Shown piece by piece: positions 49,081-61,273 of a stretch of DNA of 64,000 bases. Position 1 is the first letter of the stretch. Each line of letters opens with the position of its first letter. Under the pieces are notes generated by a model. That model saw only the letters and a list, made by a program, of their open reading frames with translations. It made no database searches and was not told the DNA's origin. A program made the position numbers and the translations under genes. Source of the DNA: Viscum album (taxonomy: Eukaryota; Streptophyta; Magnoliopsida; Santalales; Viscaceae); assembly GCA_963277665.1 (NCBI GenBank), contig OY728157.1, forward strand, positions 371,890,067-371,954,066, read 5' to 3'.

Positions 49081-51860
49081 ATTTTCATTTTTCTATAGAT
49101 AAAACTATATTATTTCATCCTTGGAATCTAATAATTTCATTATATGCATGAATTTATTAATTACATCTATAAGAGAGATGTTATCTATGATGATGAGGGC
49201 CTGTGTGTGGTTCTCATTAGTGAGTGGGATTATTATATGAGGTATTGGTTTTTGGGACTGTTATTTTCATGGAAAAGAACATTGTATTTACATACAGTAG
49301 AGGTGAAATGGAAGAGATCCCTAGGTTTGTAAAGGATTTATTGTATGTTTTCCTCGATTAGGTTTTGATAGTAACCCATTTACATGATAACAAATTTAGG
49401 ATTAAGTTTCAACAAAGTGCCTCACCAATTTCATGGATCCTTATTAGATGATACCTTCTAAGTCATGGAAGTTGAGATCTAGTTTGATGATATGATATTG
49501 AAGTATTTCATATGGACCATTTTAACCTAATGGAGTTCTCTAGTGTAGTTTTCCAAGAACATGGAAGGTATTATGAGGTTGTTCATAAATTAAAAAATAA
49601 TAATGAAGTGATGGTCAAGAATCATTTCATCATCCAAAGAATAGATGAATTATTTTATTTGTTAAAGGGATCCGGCAAGTTCTTAAACATTGGTCCATGA
49701 TTTTGATATAACCAAATGAGGTTGAGGGAGGAGGAAATCTAAAAAGACTATTTTCTAGTGTTTATGTGGGCACTTTGATTCAATGGTTATGTCAATAAAT
49801 GTCATGAACACCCTAAGAATTTTCATGGGATGCATGAACTCTATGTTTCATGAGTTCTTATTCCAGTTAATGGTATTTTTCATTAATAAAATACTTGTAT
49901 TATTGAAGTCATATGGGGAGAATATTGAGTATATTATGGTTGTTTTACAAGTCCTTCGAAAATATCATCTATATGGGAATCTACCTAAGTTTCAGTTTTG
50001 GACATGGGGGTGAATTTATTTATTTATGTGGTGTCTTAGAAGAGAGTGGAAGTAGACCCATATAATATTTAAGTCTTTTGTTCTTTAATAGAATCCAATA
50101 ATTTTGTAGAGGTCTACAGTTTCATCAGTCTCATAGAGAATTATCATAGGTTCATGTATGACTTATCTCTGTAAATAGCCTCATTTATATCTTAGATATA
50201 GAAGAACAAATATTTATTATGGATTGATCTCTATCAAAAAAATTGAGTACCCAAAGGGGGAATTGATTAGTGCTCTCGTTCTCTGGCTTCCAATGGAGGT
50301 AGTGATGTTTGAGGTTTTCTATAATTCTTCTCATCTCGGTTTGGTTTGTTTCATGATGTAGCATTGGGAAGTGATCTCGTATAGGCCTAGGTAGTTAAAT
50401 TCACAAGATCATAATTATTACACACATGGTATAAAGTTATTGGTTATGGGTTTTCCTTGAATTTGTTGTGAAATTACATCATTGGTGAGCACTTTATAGT
50501 CTTCACAAACCACAAAATCATGTGGTATATTTTCTATTAGCTGAAACTGAATATATTGAAACAAAGGTGGATAGAGATTCTATAGGACTATGAATTCAAG
50601 ATCTATTATGCCCTAGTTAAGGGTAATTTAGTTGTTGATATGTTATTTAGGAATCCATAAGGATATGTTGTTAATAAATTAGGGTATTATTGGGGAGTGA
50701 TGGATAAGCTTTCAAAAATGCATCTTGATATAGGATAGGTCAATGGTATAGGTTTCCTATATCATATGATAGTGAAATCATTTTTATTTTGGTAGGTGGA
50801 GGATTATCGGTGGCGAGACTCAAATAAATATTTTATTTGATAACATATTCATCATGGTGATGATCTTCAGGGGTGGTCGTAGGATGATCAACATTGGATA
50901 TTGTTTTGAGGGAGGTTTTTTGTATAAATGGGGATATACAGTTTGGTTCTTTATGATCTTCACATTTCACCTTGGGCACTACATCTAGGTATATCCATGA
51001 TATATAATGCCCTAAGAAGTCATTGATTTCTTAGGGATGAAGAGATCATTAGTGGATTTCATATTGTAATGTTTGGTCTTCCAGTGGGTAAAGGCATAGT
51101 ATCATGTTCTTAGTGGTTTCTTTGTAGTCGTTGGATGTCCCCAGGAAGAAATGGTGGGATATATTGATGGATTTAGTAGTTACCCAGCCATGGTCCTATG
51201 TAAGATGAAATGTCATTTTTTGAACATGTATTAGCTAATGAAGATGACTCATTTACTAGATATCTAATATTTGAGTCTAGTAGATGTTATGGTGAGGCAT
51301 TATATGGATAAGGTTATGTTTCTTCATTGGGTAATGAGGATAATAATCTCTAATCAGGGTCCATGACTCAGCTTATGAGTCTGGTGTGGACTTAAACAAG
51401 ATTTTCACTCTCAGTTATTCCTTAACACTAATTTCTTCCCTTTAAGGGATGGGTAGATGAAGAACACCATTTACACAAGATACGATATGTTGTGTGCATG
51501 TGTTTTAGATTTTTTTGGTCATGGTTGAATAAAATTATATTGGTTGAGTTTCTTATAACAATAACTATCACTCTTTTATTAGCATGGATCCATTTAACAT
51601 GTTTTATAGGTGGACTTATTGAAATCCATTGTGCTGAAATGAGGTGTAGGAGTCAATAGTCCTTGGACCTTATGATGACATAAGACTTTTACACGTTTTA
51701 TTACATGATTTGAAGACATGAATACCTATTAATACAAAATGAGGATCATAATGTCTAGAACGTTTGGAAACTAGGCTCATTGTACATAAAAACCACTAAA
51801 CATTTAATCTGTATTTTATTCTCCATAGTGAGCTCCTAAAATCTATTTGATGTGCCTCCA
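49081..51860 (+). pseudogene. pol: E4 pol remnant: RT, RNase H, integrase
   Basis: RT is at about 49,510-50,150. 'KNHFIIQRIDELFYLLKG' stands where chromoviruses have the KNKYPLPRIDDLF block, and the active site at 49,879-49,890 reads FINK, so both catalytic Asp residues are lost. RNase H is at about 50,350-50,670, recognisable as decayed TDHKSL and GKANVVAD blocks. Integrase runs from about 51,130 (MDLVV) through 'YMDKVMFLHWV' near 51,305 to a decayed 'SPLKSI'-type block near 51,835, which is the linker before the chromodomain. Stops are frequent. The gene is cut at the LINE junction. Confidence 0.72.
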
Positions 51861-51879
51861 CCTGGTCGGGTTATAAAGA

Positions 51880-53606
51880 AGGGGAGGATCTCTCATCTGT
51901 GGGAAAATCAAGAGGCGGTTAAAGAACAGGTTAGTTTATGCCAATTCACGATTATTACTCATGTGATGATCCCCAAAGTTGTGAATCACTAGAAATTAAA
52001 CGACTTTACTAAAAGGGTCACTGAAGTATGGGGATTTTTTTATTGTACAATGACATAAATTGGAAGTTGATACTATCATGTCATCTTCCCATCGTATAAG
52101 CACAACAGAAGGCCTTGGAGTAAGGGCACCATCTCTCTAAAACTTGGATTTCTGAACATTCATGAATGGGACTGGAATTTTGATCCTATGAATGTTTGAA
52201 ACACTCATGATAAGATATGAATTAAAATATATAGGCTGAATTGGCTCTATTGGCATCCAATGATATTATGGGACATTGCCTCAGTTGTTGGCAATCCCAT
52301 TCGATTGGATCAGCAGACAACTAATCTGAGGTTTGGTCATTTTTTCCAGATACTCGTGGAAGTGGATATGTCAAGAAACCTTGTTGAGGAAAGTGTTTTA
52401 ACAATATGAGATGATAGTATGAAGTTGGATATTGTTTATGAATGAAATCATAAATTCTGGTTGAACTCCATGCTTTTTGGTCACCTTGCTTTTGAGTGCA
52501 GAAGGGACAAAAAATGCAGTGTATGCAAAGTGAAAGGACATGATGATGCTGCATGTAGAAGGAGGAAGAGCAAGGATCATATTTCCAATGGTACTCAGGG
52601 AAGGAATGGGGATTCTACTAAGGTGTTGGATGGGCTTGTCCTATCTGGATATTTGGAGGGAGATACTTCTAGACAGCCTCTGGTTGACAGACAGGCACCG
52701 GAGAAGGAGGATTTCATTATGCCAAAAATGGCTTCTGCTCAGGAAGCCACTGGCATAGGTGTTGAGGTTATCAATGGTGAGATAGGTTCTTATCTGGGGG
52801 CTGCTAATCCTGGTTATGCAGATGACCCTGTGATGGAAGCACATGTGGGTTCAACCTGCTGTGACCTCATGGTGGATGCACCGGTGAAAAAAGACTACAT
52901 TACGCCAAAAAGGAATTCTGCTAAGGAAGTAATTGGCTCAAGGGTCACGGTTCTTAGTGGTGAGAAAGGTTATCATAAGGGGGCTGTTAAACCAGTTTGT
53001 GTATATGACTCTGTGGTGGAAGCACCTGCAGTTTCAATCTGATGTGACAAGGGCACCGCAGAGAAGTTCACAACTCAACCACTGGTGCAAGCTGAATCAC
53101 CTATGTTGATTCTTCATGATGATGCATGTGAAGTCATGAATGGAAAGGCCTTGTCTGCAAATGATCCAGAGGGTAAATTCACGCATACACTCCCCTCCAA
53201 GGCTGCTTGAAGAACATCACAAGTGAGCAGTGACCCTTCTCACTTAAAATCACAGAACAAGTTTTCACCCTTGAGTAGTGTTTTCTGGTCAGATGACATT
53301 GAGGACCCTTATCCACCTGACCCAGCTGGTACTCCTAAGACTAGGGAAGGCTCTATCATTGATAAATCTCATGAATAGGTGAACCTTCTTCCTTCAAGGG
53401 TTGGCCCCCTTGAACAGGCCCTCTCATATCATGCTCAGAATATCAAGCATGTTGTGGATAACACACAACAAGCCTCTGAGGGGAAGGATTTTGTGGCCTC
53501 ACCCACGATCTCTGGGGAAGAAATAAACCGAAAAGGGCAAGGAAAGAAGGGTAGAGGAATTAAAGGGAAGGTGAAATTAAAAATGGAAACAAAGGGTGGT
53601 CCCTAG
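51880..53606 (+). pseudogene. LINE ORF1 (RNA-binding, zinc knuckle), broken
   Basis: ORF1 product, a nucleic-acid-binding chaperone of the LINE particle. Upstream of 52,461 the reading is recoverable with stops and frame changes. 'LYWHPMILWDIASVVGNPI' and 'LRFGHFFQILVEVDMS' (about 52,245-52,370) match the DUF4283/zinc-knuckle N-terminal region of plant LINE ORF1. From 52,461 one frame continues to 53,606. It contains 'FGHLAFECRR' and a CX2CX4HX4C knuckle at 52,515-52,556 (CSVCKVKGHDDAAC), a 61-residue tandem duplication, and a basic tail. Three in-frame stops (53,040, 53,208, 53,376) are each one C-to-T step from Arg or Gln codons. The Met at 52,461 is not the original start. Confidence 0.82.
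52710..53075 (+). repeat. 183-bp tandem duplication inside LINE ORF1
   Basis: Two in-frame units of 61 codons, 52,710-52,892 and 52,893-53,075. Unit 1 starts DFIMPKMASAQEA and unit 2 DYITPKRNSAKEV. Corresponding later positions include VINGEIGSY/VLSGEKGYH and PVMEAHVGS/SVVEAPAVS. The length is an exact multiple of three, so the duplication arose while the frame was functional. Confidence 0.8.
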
Positions 53607-53636
53607 ATATTAGGAATGATCCATATGCAAGAAGAT

Positions 53637-56600
53637 CTTCTATTGGAACTGTCCAGGGCTAGGAAATTCCCGAATAACCAAAGCCATTAGACATTTTATC
53701 ATGGCCCATAAGCCTTTTCTTGTTGGTATTTCTGAATGTAATATTCTTTTTAGCAGATTTAATGGATTCAATTGGAGCTCCATTGGGTACCATTCTGTGT
53801 GCAGTGATTTGCATGAATCTGAAATTTATCTTTTGTGGGTGCTACAACATGAATCCATTAAAATTACGTCTTGTGCGAATAGGTCTTAGAGTGTTCTGAT
53901 TTCATGCAACATTGATGTGTATGATTTTTCAGTCTCTTTTGTGTATGCATCCAACCTCTACATGAGGAGAAGGGAGTTATGGTAGTATCTCAAAGAGTTT
54001 CTAGGTAGATTAAATAGAAATGGATATCACTTCAAGATTTTAATGTGGTACTGAAACCTGAGGAAAAAATTGGAGGTAATTTCAATTGTATTGCGGCCTA
54101 TGACTTCTCTGTTTACCTTGATCACTATAATATTGATGAAGTCCAGCTTTCTGGAGATGAATTCACATTGTGTCATTACACCTAGATTGGGAACAATCAA
54201 GAAAACTTGACAGATGTTTCGTCTAAATGGATTATCAAGGATCTACTCATGGAATATTTGGATTTACATTACCCAAGAATCACTCAAATCACAATACATG
54301 TTTTATGGATCTTGATACTCATCTGGAATGGTCAGACCCATCCCATTCTGGTTCAACAATGGGTGGTTTATGGAGCATGGATGCAGGGAACTTGTGCTGG
54401 AAGCTTGGAAGCTCGAGCCCATTGGATGTCCTCTTCAGAGGTTGGCTGAGAAGATAAAGCATCTGAAGGCACTTCTCAAGGACTGGAGAATAAAATATTT
54501 TTCTAACCTATAATGTAACATCTAGGATTTTGAATAAGGGATCTCTTGAATTCAGATTCAAAACCACCACCAGTCTGCTCCATCTTGGGGGGAAATTCTG
54601 GCTCATAACAAGCTGTATGACTTAATTATGATCTGAGAAAGGTTATCCAAAAATCAATTGAATGTCATATGGTTAAAAGAAGGAGATAGGAACTCTAAAT
54701 TTTTCCATAGACTTCATAAAGAGAAAAAAGCCTCAGCTAGGGTTAAGGCAATTAGTATAAATGGTCATCTATATACTTCTAATAGTGAGATTTCTGTGGT
54801 GTTTGTGGAACACTTTAGATGATGGGAATGTCAACACTCACAAAATTGTTGGTAATATAATCCCCGTCATTGAGGAGAATGATAATCAATACCTTGTTAC
54901 CCCCCTCCTCTTAAAGAAGCAATTTGAGCATCTCTTCTCTCTCTCAATGTGGACAGTTCCCCTGGCCCATATGGATTCACTAACAAGTTCTTCATATACT
55001 ATTGGGATGTTTTTGTAGGATGATATTAACTAAGCTATAAATGACTTCTTTACTCATTCTTACTTCCCATATGAGATGAACTCATGCTTCTTTACTCTAT
55101 TTTCCAAGAATGGTAATGCCCTTGATATCAAGGACTTTATGCTAGTTGATCTTGGAAACACTATCCCAAAGTTCATAACTAAGATACTCATGAATAGAAT
55201 GGGCCTAATGGTTGGTGACATGATTAATACCAACCAATTTGGATTTTTTTCCTGGGAGAAATATCCAGGACTATCTTTTCACTGCTTTAGAGAGAATTAA
55301 TCTAATGAGAAAAAAGACGAATTCAGGAAATTTTGCAATGAATGTTGAGGTCTCAAAGGCCTTTGACACATCAAAATGGGTTTTCCTCATGGATGTCCTC
55401 AAAAGCTATGGGTTTTCCAATGATTTCATGAAGATGATTAATACTATTCTATGCTCATCAAGACTGTCCATTCTTATCAACGACACATCCAGAGGATTTT
55501 TTCCCTGCACTAGGGGTGTACGGAAAGGTGACCCACTCTCTAGCCTTCTCTTTGCTATTGCTGAAGACTATCTCAGTCGATGCATCAATGACCTTTCTCA
55601 AATATTCTTTTACAAGAAAATAAAGGATTTAAGGAATATTTTTTCCCTATATCATTTGTTATATGCTGATGACATTATATTTCTTGGTCAACCTTCAAGG
55701 AGAAAACCCTCTTCCATTAAGGCCCTATTTGAACATTATGAAGAGGTGGATGGTCAAGAAATCAGCTGGGAAAAATATTTCATTGTGTTTGGTAATGGAG
55801 TAATGATTGGTAAGCAGAATGGGATAATTAAACATCTTCGTGTCAAAAAGGGATCTTTACCCTTCAATGATATAGGGGTCCCCTTATTCTTTGGAAGGGA
55901 GAGGAGGCAACATATGGAAGGAATAACCTCTAGTATTGTGAACCAAATTTCTAGCTAGAAAGGGAAGGTGATTTATATGGCTAGGAGTGTTTGCCTTGTA
56001 AACTCAGTGATCACCTATATGTTTTTTTACACATTTTCTATTTATCGATTTCCTAGGGGTGTCATCAAGGATCTACAAATTATGATACTAAAATTTATTT
56101 GGATAGGGACAGTTCATGGGAGGAAAATTGTCACTATTTCTTAGAAAGAGTGTATAAATACGGTTTAATTGGGAGGCCTTGGAGTCAAGGACCTCCGAAC
56201 ATTCAATGATGGTATTATCGAGAAGTTCACATGGGGTCTGATCTCTAAGGATGGGTCTAGTGACTTTTTAACAAACAGATTTTTTGGAAGGCGGATTAAT
56301 GGATATAAGTATTATATTGCATCATCTGTTTGGGAATCTCTCAAGCAAACATTCATAAAACTCAGTCCTGACATTAAGTGGTTGGTTTATAGGGACTCTC
56401 ATCTCAATTTCTGGAGTGAAACATGGCTCGAGAGGCCTCTTCAAGAAAGCATGGATGTTCCCCCTGGTGTAGGTCATTTCTCCATAAATGATTTTCATTC
56501 ATACATGAAATGTTCTGGAAGCATTGTTCCATGATAGGTGGAGATGGAAGTTCAAAGTTACACTTTCATGGACCATGAAACTGTGATATGGAGGCATAAC

Positions 56601-57749
56601 CGTGATGGTTCATGAGAAAGGATTTTTATCAGATGATTTGTGGAGGGTCCTTCCGTGCACCTACCTGGATCATACAATTTTGGACTAATTTTATTCATCC
56701 TTCTAGATTACTTTTCATCTGGATAATATGGAGAAATCGGGTGCCTACTCATGACCAGCTCAAATGGGATGGTTTTCAATTTACGTTGGCATGTTATATA
56801 TGCATGGATTTGAGGAGAATTCTCAGCATCTTTTTGTGGAATTCACCTATGTTATGAGGATGTGGGATTAGGTTGGAAGCCTTTTTGGGATAGTAATAGA
56901 TGAAAATCTGATGCTCCATGATCTTCTAATAGGGTTGTCCTAGGTGCGCTGCAGTACACATATTGGGAATCTCCTACTTATGGCCATTGTAGCTTTGATC
57001 AGTGCCACATGGGCTTCTCAAAATACCCTAATATTTGATGGAAAATGTGTCCTTATTCAATGCAGCATGGCAGTGATCCATTTAAAGGTTCATGCTGCTT
57101 CACAGATTCAAATAGGTACAATGCATAACTATTTTTTTGAGTTGCGGATTTGTAGACTACTTGGAGTTTCCAAAATCCTCGGAAGCCCTGAGTTCTTATG
57201 TACCAACGATGGATACCCCTGATCATCCCATGCCTCAAGGTTAACATGGATGGTGCTACTTCTAGTGTTCCAAGACTATCAGAATGCGGTGGTGTATTTC
57301 GAACATACTTTGGCTTTGTCAAGGGGTACTTCTATCACTTTACTGACATTGGGGTTGCCTATGAGGCTGAATTATGGGTGATAATTCATGCTGTTAGGTA
57401 TGTTGTCCGATATAGTTGGAACATGTTATGGATTGAATCGGAATCCTAGCTTGCGGTTCCTTCCTTGGAATCAATAATGTGGAATGTCCCCTGGAGAGTG
57501 TTACCTCACTGGGTTGAATGTCTCCGCAAGGTAACTAATTTACAATTGGTGGTCTCACATGATTATAGGGAAGCCAATCATGGGGCAGATGATTTTTCCA
57601 AGAAGGCGATTTTGGAGATGGATATGATGTGGTCCTTTATAGCCCCAAATTATTATGCTTTATTGGTGGAGGAGGATATGTTGGGTGTCGTGCACTCTCG
57701 ATTTTCTAATAATCCCATGTTTGTCTCACTAATTTGTATTTTAATTTAA
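53637..57749 (+). pseudogene. LINE ORF2: endonuclease, reverse transcriptase, RNase H
   Basis: It starts after ORF1 in another frame. The endonuclease begins 'KIFYWNCPGLGN' at 53,637, followed by 'FLVGISEC' with the conserved Glu, and later a decayed 'RFNVVL...EEKIGG' near 54,030-54,080. RT spans about 54,930-55,958. The frame 55,239-55,958 (239 codons) is open and carries VSKAFD, the RKGDPLSSLLF block and an intact YADD at 55,662-55,673. In motif A the usual first Asp appears as Glu (residue 37 of that frame). 'GGLGVKDL' is at about 56,170 and 'RVPTHDQLKW' at about 56,740, in the zinc-binding region. RNase H is at about 57,230-57,700 (VNMDGA, YEAEL, ADDFSKK). At least several frameshifts and stops inactivate it. 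Confidence 0.87.
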
Positions 57750-59847
57750 TAAATCTCTTAGGACCAGTTTCTATCGGTTCCTGGGCTTTCGGAGTATGTA
57801 ATGGGTCTCCCTCTACCCAATTAAAAGAGGCCTTTTATTTGCTTTAATAATAAATGAGTCTTCAACCCAAAACTATAAAAAAACAATATTAAAGGATACA
57901 TTCATAGAAAATATTACATGATGTACGATAATTGATTATTTTTACTCCCTAATCCCATACATGATGCCTCATGAGACTATAGATTTACCCAATTCATTAG
58001 AGTGTTGTCTAGGCACAGCCATCATATCATGTCCATGATCTATGTGTGTCACATAAAGTAAATAAAAAACAAGGAATAGTATAAGTATTACAACTAGAAA
58101 TAAAATGGGTTTCATAATCTTGGTTCATGTCATATTCGAAAGAAATTTCATAATTAAGTCATTCGAGAAATTATCATAAGAAATTTGTTACCCCATTAAA
58201 GTAAAGGGAATAAATATGGTATATATATAAGATACTTATATACATAATTTAGAAGCATTCTATAAAATAAAATATTATTTAGTTGATGAAAACAATTTTA
58301 AAAAATTCTAGGGGAAAACAACCTTTTCACTTTGAGTAACATCAAAGGTTGTTATCTTAGATGAAAAAATTATTTTGAAGGATAACATTGAACATTTATT
58401 TAAGAAAACATCCTATACATTTAAAAACATTATTAAAAATATAAAAATTTATGAAAAAAAAATGAAAACGTTTTTTTAATAACCTTTGAAACGTAAAAAA
58501 TGAATCTTTAAAACGTTGAGTGGTCATGAAGGAAAAGTTTCGTTCGGGCCAAATATGTTAGAAAAAGATTCCTTCTTCCTTTTTATTAGAAAAGTAAAAA
58601 AAGTAACTTGTTAAGAAAATGATAGGAAGAATAATTTTCAAAAAAAAATTAAAAGCCAATTAATAGTAAAATTTACTTTAAATAAACCTAGTAAAACATT
58701 TTTTAAAACATTTTCAAAAAACATGGGGTCAGAAGAATCATTCTCGACGGAAGAGAGAAATAAGTCATATTTTCTTAAAACAAATTATCAATACTTTTAA
58801 TTAATTTTTTTTTTAAAATAGTACTATTACATAAAAAATTATATAATTAATATAGGATAACAAAATTTAATGGTTTTATTAGGCAATTATTAAAGTTATT
58901 TATTTATTAGAAATTCATGCATAAGGAATCCGGATGAAAATAAGATTGAAACATAAACACAAAGTGATTTGGTGACTTTTGAATTGTTAATTCCCATGAA
59001 TGAAGTAGATTATTGTACCTTATAATATCATGATATAGGATGGATTCATGTTATATTATTCAATGGGTTAGTACATACACTATTCAAAAGAAATTAGGTG
59101 CATAAAAGAACATGTGTCTATAGAATGAAGTTTGAGATGAACCCTTACAAAGTTTTTATCATTGAGGCAAGAGTTAATATATGGGGTTATAATGTGTAAA
59201 AAATGTATATGAACTAAATTAAAATTTTAAATAAAATAAAAATAATTCAAAATTAATTTCACACATAATTTGGGAATTATATAATCAATAAATTAGTTAT
59301 ATAACCCAATGAATGGAAAATGGGTTAAGAAACCCTTTACCTCGTGATTCCCTTTAGTTGAGCACACATTAACCTGATGTATAGTTTTTTTGAACCTGTT
59401 ATTAAATTTTAAATAATAATATTATTCATCAAAATATAATATGTTATCATTTTATATTATCTTGTTACATGTTCATTAATAATCTTTCATTGTCACTTTT
59501 GATTTGGGTGTTAATTGCCTTATTTTCTCCTTCTTGTTTTTTCATGAATGCTCCAAATCTTAAACATAGGTTATATTTAAATCATCATAATAATGATATT
59601 AATTTTATAAATATAATTTTTTTCATTAGATATTTCTTTTTAATCATTATTTAATTTTGAACATGGATAATGAATCACATCACTTCATAGAGACAGTGGG
59701 TTGTACATATGTAAAAGAGACGTTATCATTTCCTAAAAGAGTGAAAGTGTAAGGAAGTGGTTTTTATACTAATTTTAAATAATCAATATCATTTCATATA
59801 TATCACATATATTAATTAAATTTATCATTTTTTACCTTCCATGCAAA

Positions 59848-60089
59848 GCATTATGGAAAAAATAGTCTCTGCATTTCGCGAGGCAGTAGTCCACCATACA
59901 CACGAGCAACGTTATCGTATTCTCTACAGAGTTAAATGTAAGATTATATATGGGATATTATAATTAAATAGTTATAATTATATAATAAATATAATATATA
60001 AAAATTAAATAAAACTATGATAAGTCGTTATGGAAAATTAATTACGTCAGTTCGCGAGGCTGTAGTCCATCGTACATAAGATCAATGGT
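59848..60089. repeat. Direct repeat pair with ttcgcgaggc core, E6 LTR
   Basis: Two ~67-bp copies, 59,848-59,914 and 60,023-60,089, sharing 'gttatggaaaa'-like starts and the stretches 'ttcgcgaggc', 'gtagtccac/tc' and 'gtaca/atacac'. The CpG-containing core is kept in an otherwise CpG-poor region. It lies roughly where E2 has its hairpin. Confidence 0.65.
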
Positions 60090-60421
60090 TTTTATTTGGA
60101 TTTGAGGGAGGATGAGATGGTTGTAGGTGATGACCTTAACATAAAAAGTACCATTATATTAAATATAATTATATTATTATATAATCATTTTTTAATAATA
60201 TTTTAAATAGGTGGAAGAAGAAATAAAATAAAATGCTCAGTTAAGGATATTACCTCTTCTTCAAACAACCACTTTTAGTTTAAACCAAAATCCTTCCTAT
60301 ATAAGATTTATGAAAAAAAATGATTATAGGATGAGTGTAGTGAATTAAGGAAGTTATATGGGGAGTTCCTGACCGAAAAATATGTTATGTGAGTGTGAAA
60401 ATGAGAGGAGAGGGGGTGTTC

Positions 60422-60428
60422 TATTATA
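60422..60428 (-). promoter_or_regulatory. TATA box of E6 LTR
   Basis: The reverse complement reads tataata in 'ccacttataatagaac', in the same context as the TATA boxes of the E1 and E2 LTRs. Confidence 0.45.
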
Positions 60429-61273
60429 AGTGGGGGAGATGACACACATGGAATTTTTTAAAATAATTAATTCTACCCACATTTTATCATCAAAAAGGGA
60501 TAAAAATAGACCATTTTAGAACCTTAGAAGATATAACATTTAAAAATGACCATAAAATAAGAATTATAGATTTTTGGGTCAATTATAAAATTTATTGTTT
60601 TATTTAACCACCATTAAACATGTTTTTTCTTTATCCATGGTAAATAATTTTTACTATTTTCACTAATAATTATGGTCAAAAATAAGATGAATTTATTATA
60701 AAATTTAAATTTTTATTATTAAAAACATGAAATCTATTTTTTCCAATTCAAATCATAGAAGTTTTATAATTTAATTTAAAATTAAACCCACATACATGTC
60801 GAAAAAACAGTTTTCTAAAGACAAACATTCAAAACATTAAAATGTTGTTATATCATAATTCAATGTGAAATTGATTCTAATGACTAAAATTATTTAGGTT
60901 TTAATATAATTTTACTTATTTTACCTTAAACCCAATTTAAAATAAAATTTTATTGTTTAAATTATTTAAAAAAAAGTAGTTTTCAATTACAAAATCACTA
61001 TTTTTCACTATCTATAAAAAATAATCTTTTCAGGAAATTATAGAAAAACACCAAATGATAATTTTTACATCAATGTTTAAAAAATATATTTTGTTAAATA
61101 TAGTTTCTAAAATAGGTATAAAATAATTTAAAATTATGTGCACAAAGTGTGACTGATCTTTTTAGAATAATACAGTTTTTCAGAAACCATTTTATTTTCT
61201 TTCAAATGGTTCTTATTTTATTTGTAATCAGTAGATATCCATTTAATTAATTTAAAATATAAAAAACATAAAG

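Larger units (their letters stand above)
47210..51860 (+). mobile_element. E4: Ty3/gypsy chromovirus, main part (5' LTR end, leader, pol)
   Basis: Plus orientation. It comprises the LTR end (47,210-47,627), PBS, about 1.4 kb of leader and gag without clear motifs, then RT, RNase H and integrase. The element is cut off at about 51,860, where the LINE begins. No chromodomain or 3' LTR is found right of the LINE, so the 3' end was deleted or lies outside the window. Its 5' LTR continues left of E3 at 26,906. Confidence 0.72.
51860..57883 (+). mobile_element. Plant L1-type LINE with RNase H, nearly full length
   Basis: The non-LTR retrotransposon holds ORF1 (DUF4283-like N-terminus, zinc knuckles) and ORF2 (endonuclease, RT, zinc-binding region, RNase H). 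After ORF2 comes a 3' UTR with 'taatgggtctccctctaccc', ending in 'aataataaatgag...' and a short A run at 57,877-57,883. Frames are much longer and CpGs more common than in neighbouring elements, so it inserted later. The 5' end is set where E4 integrase homology stops and ORF1-like sequence begins, uncertain by about 50-100 bp. I could not find a target duplication. Confidence 0.85.

Noticed and set aside
44817..51860. Reading the 44,817 LTR as the 5' LTR of the pol at 49,081-51,860
   Set aside because: The exact atcct duplication pairs this LTR with the one at 26,907, it is preceded by a purine tract, and a second LTR end with its own PBS lies at 47,627-47,641 directly before that pol.
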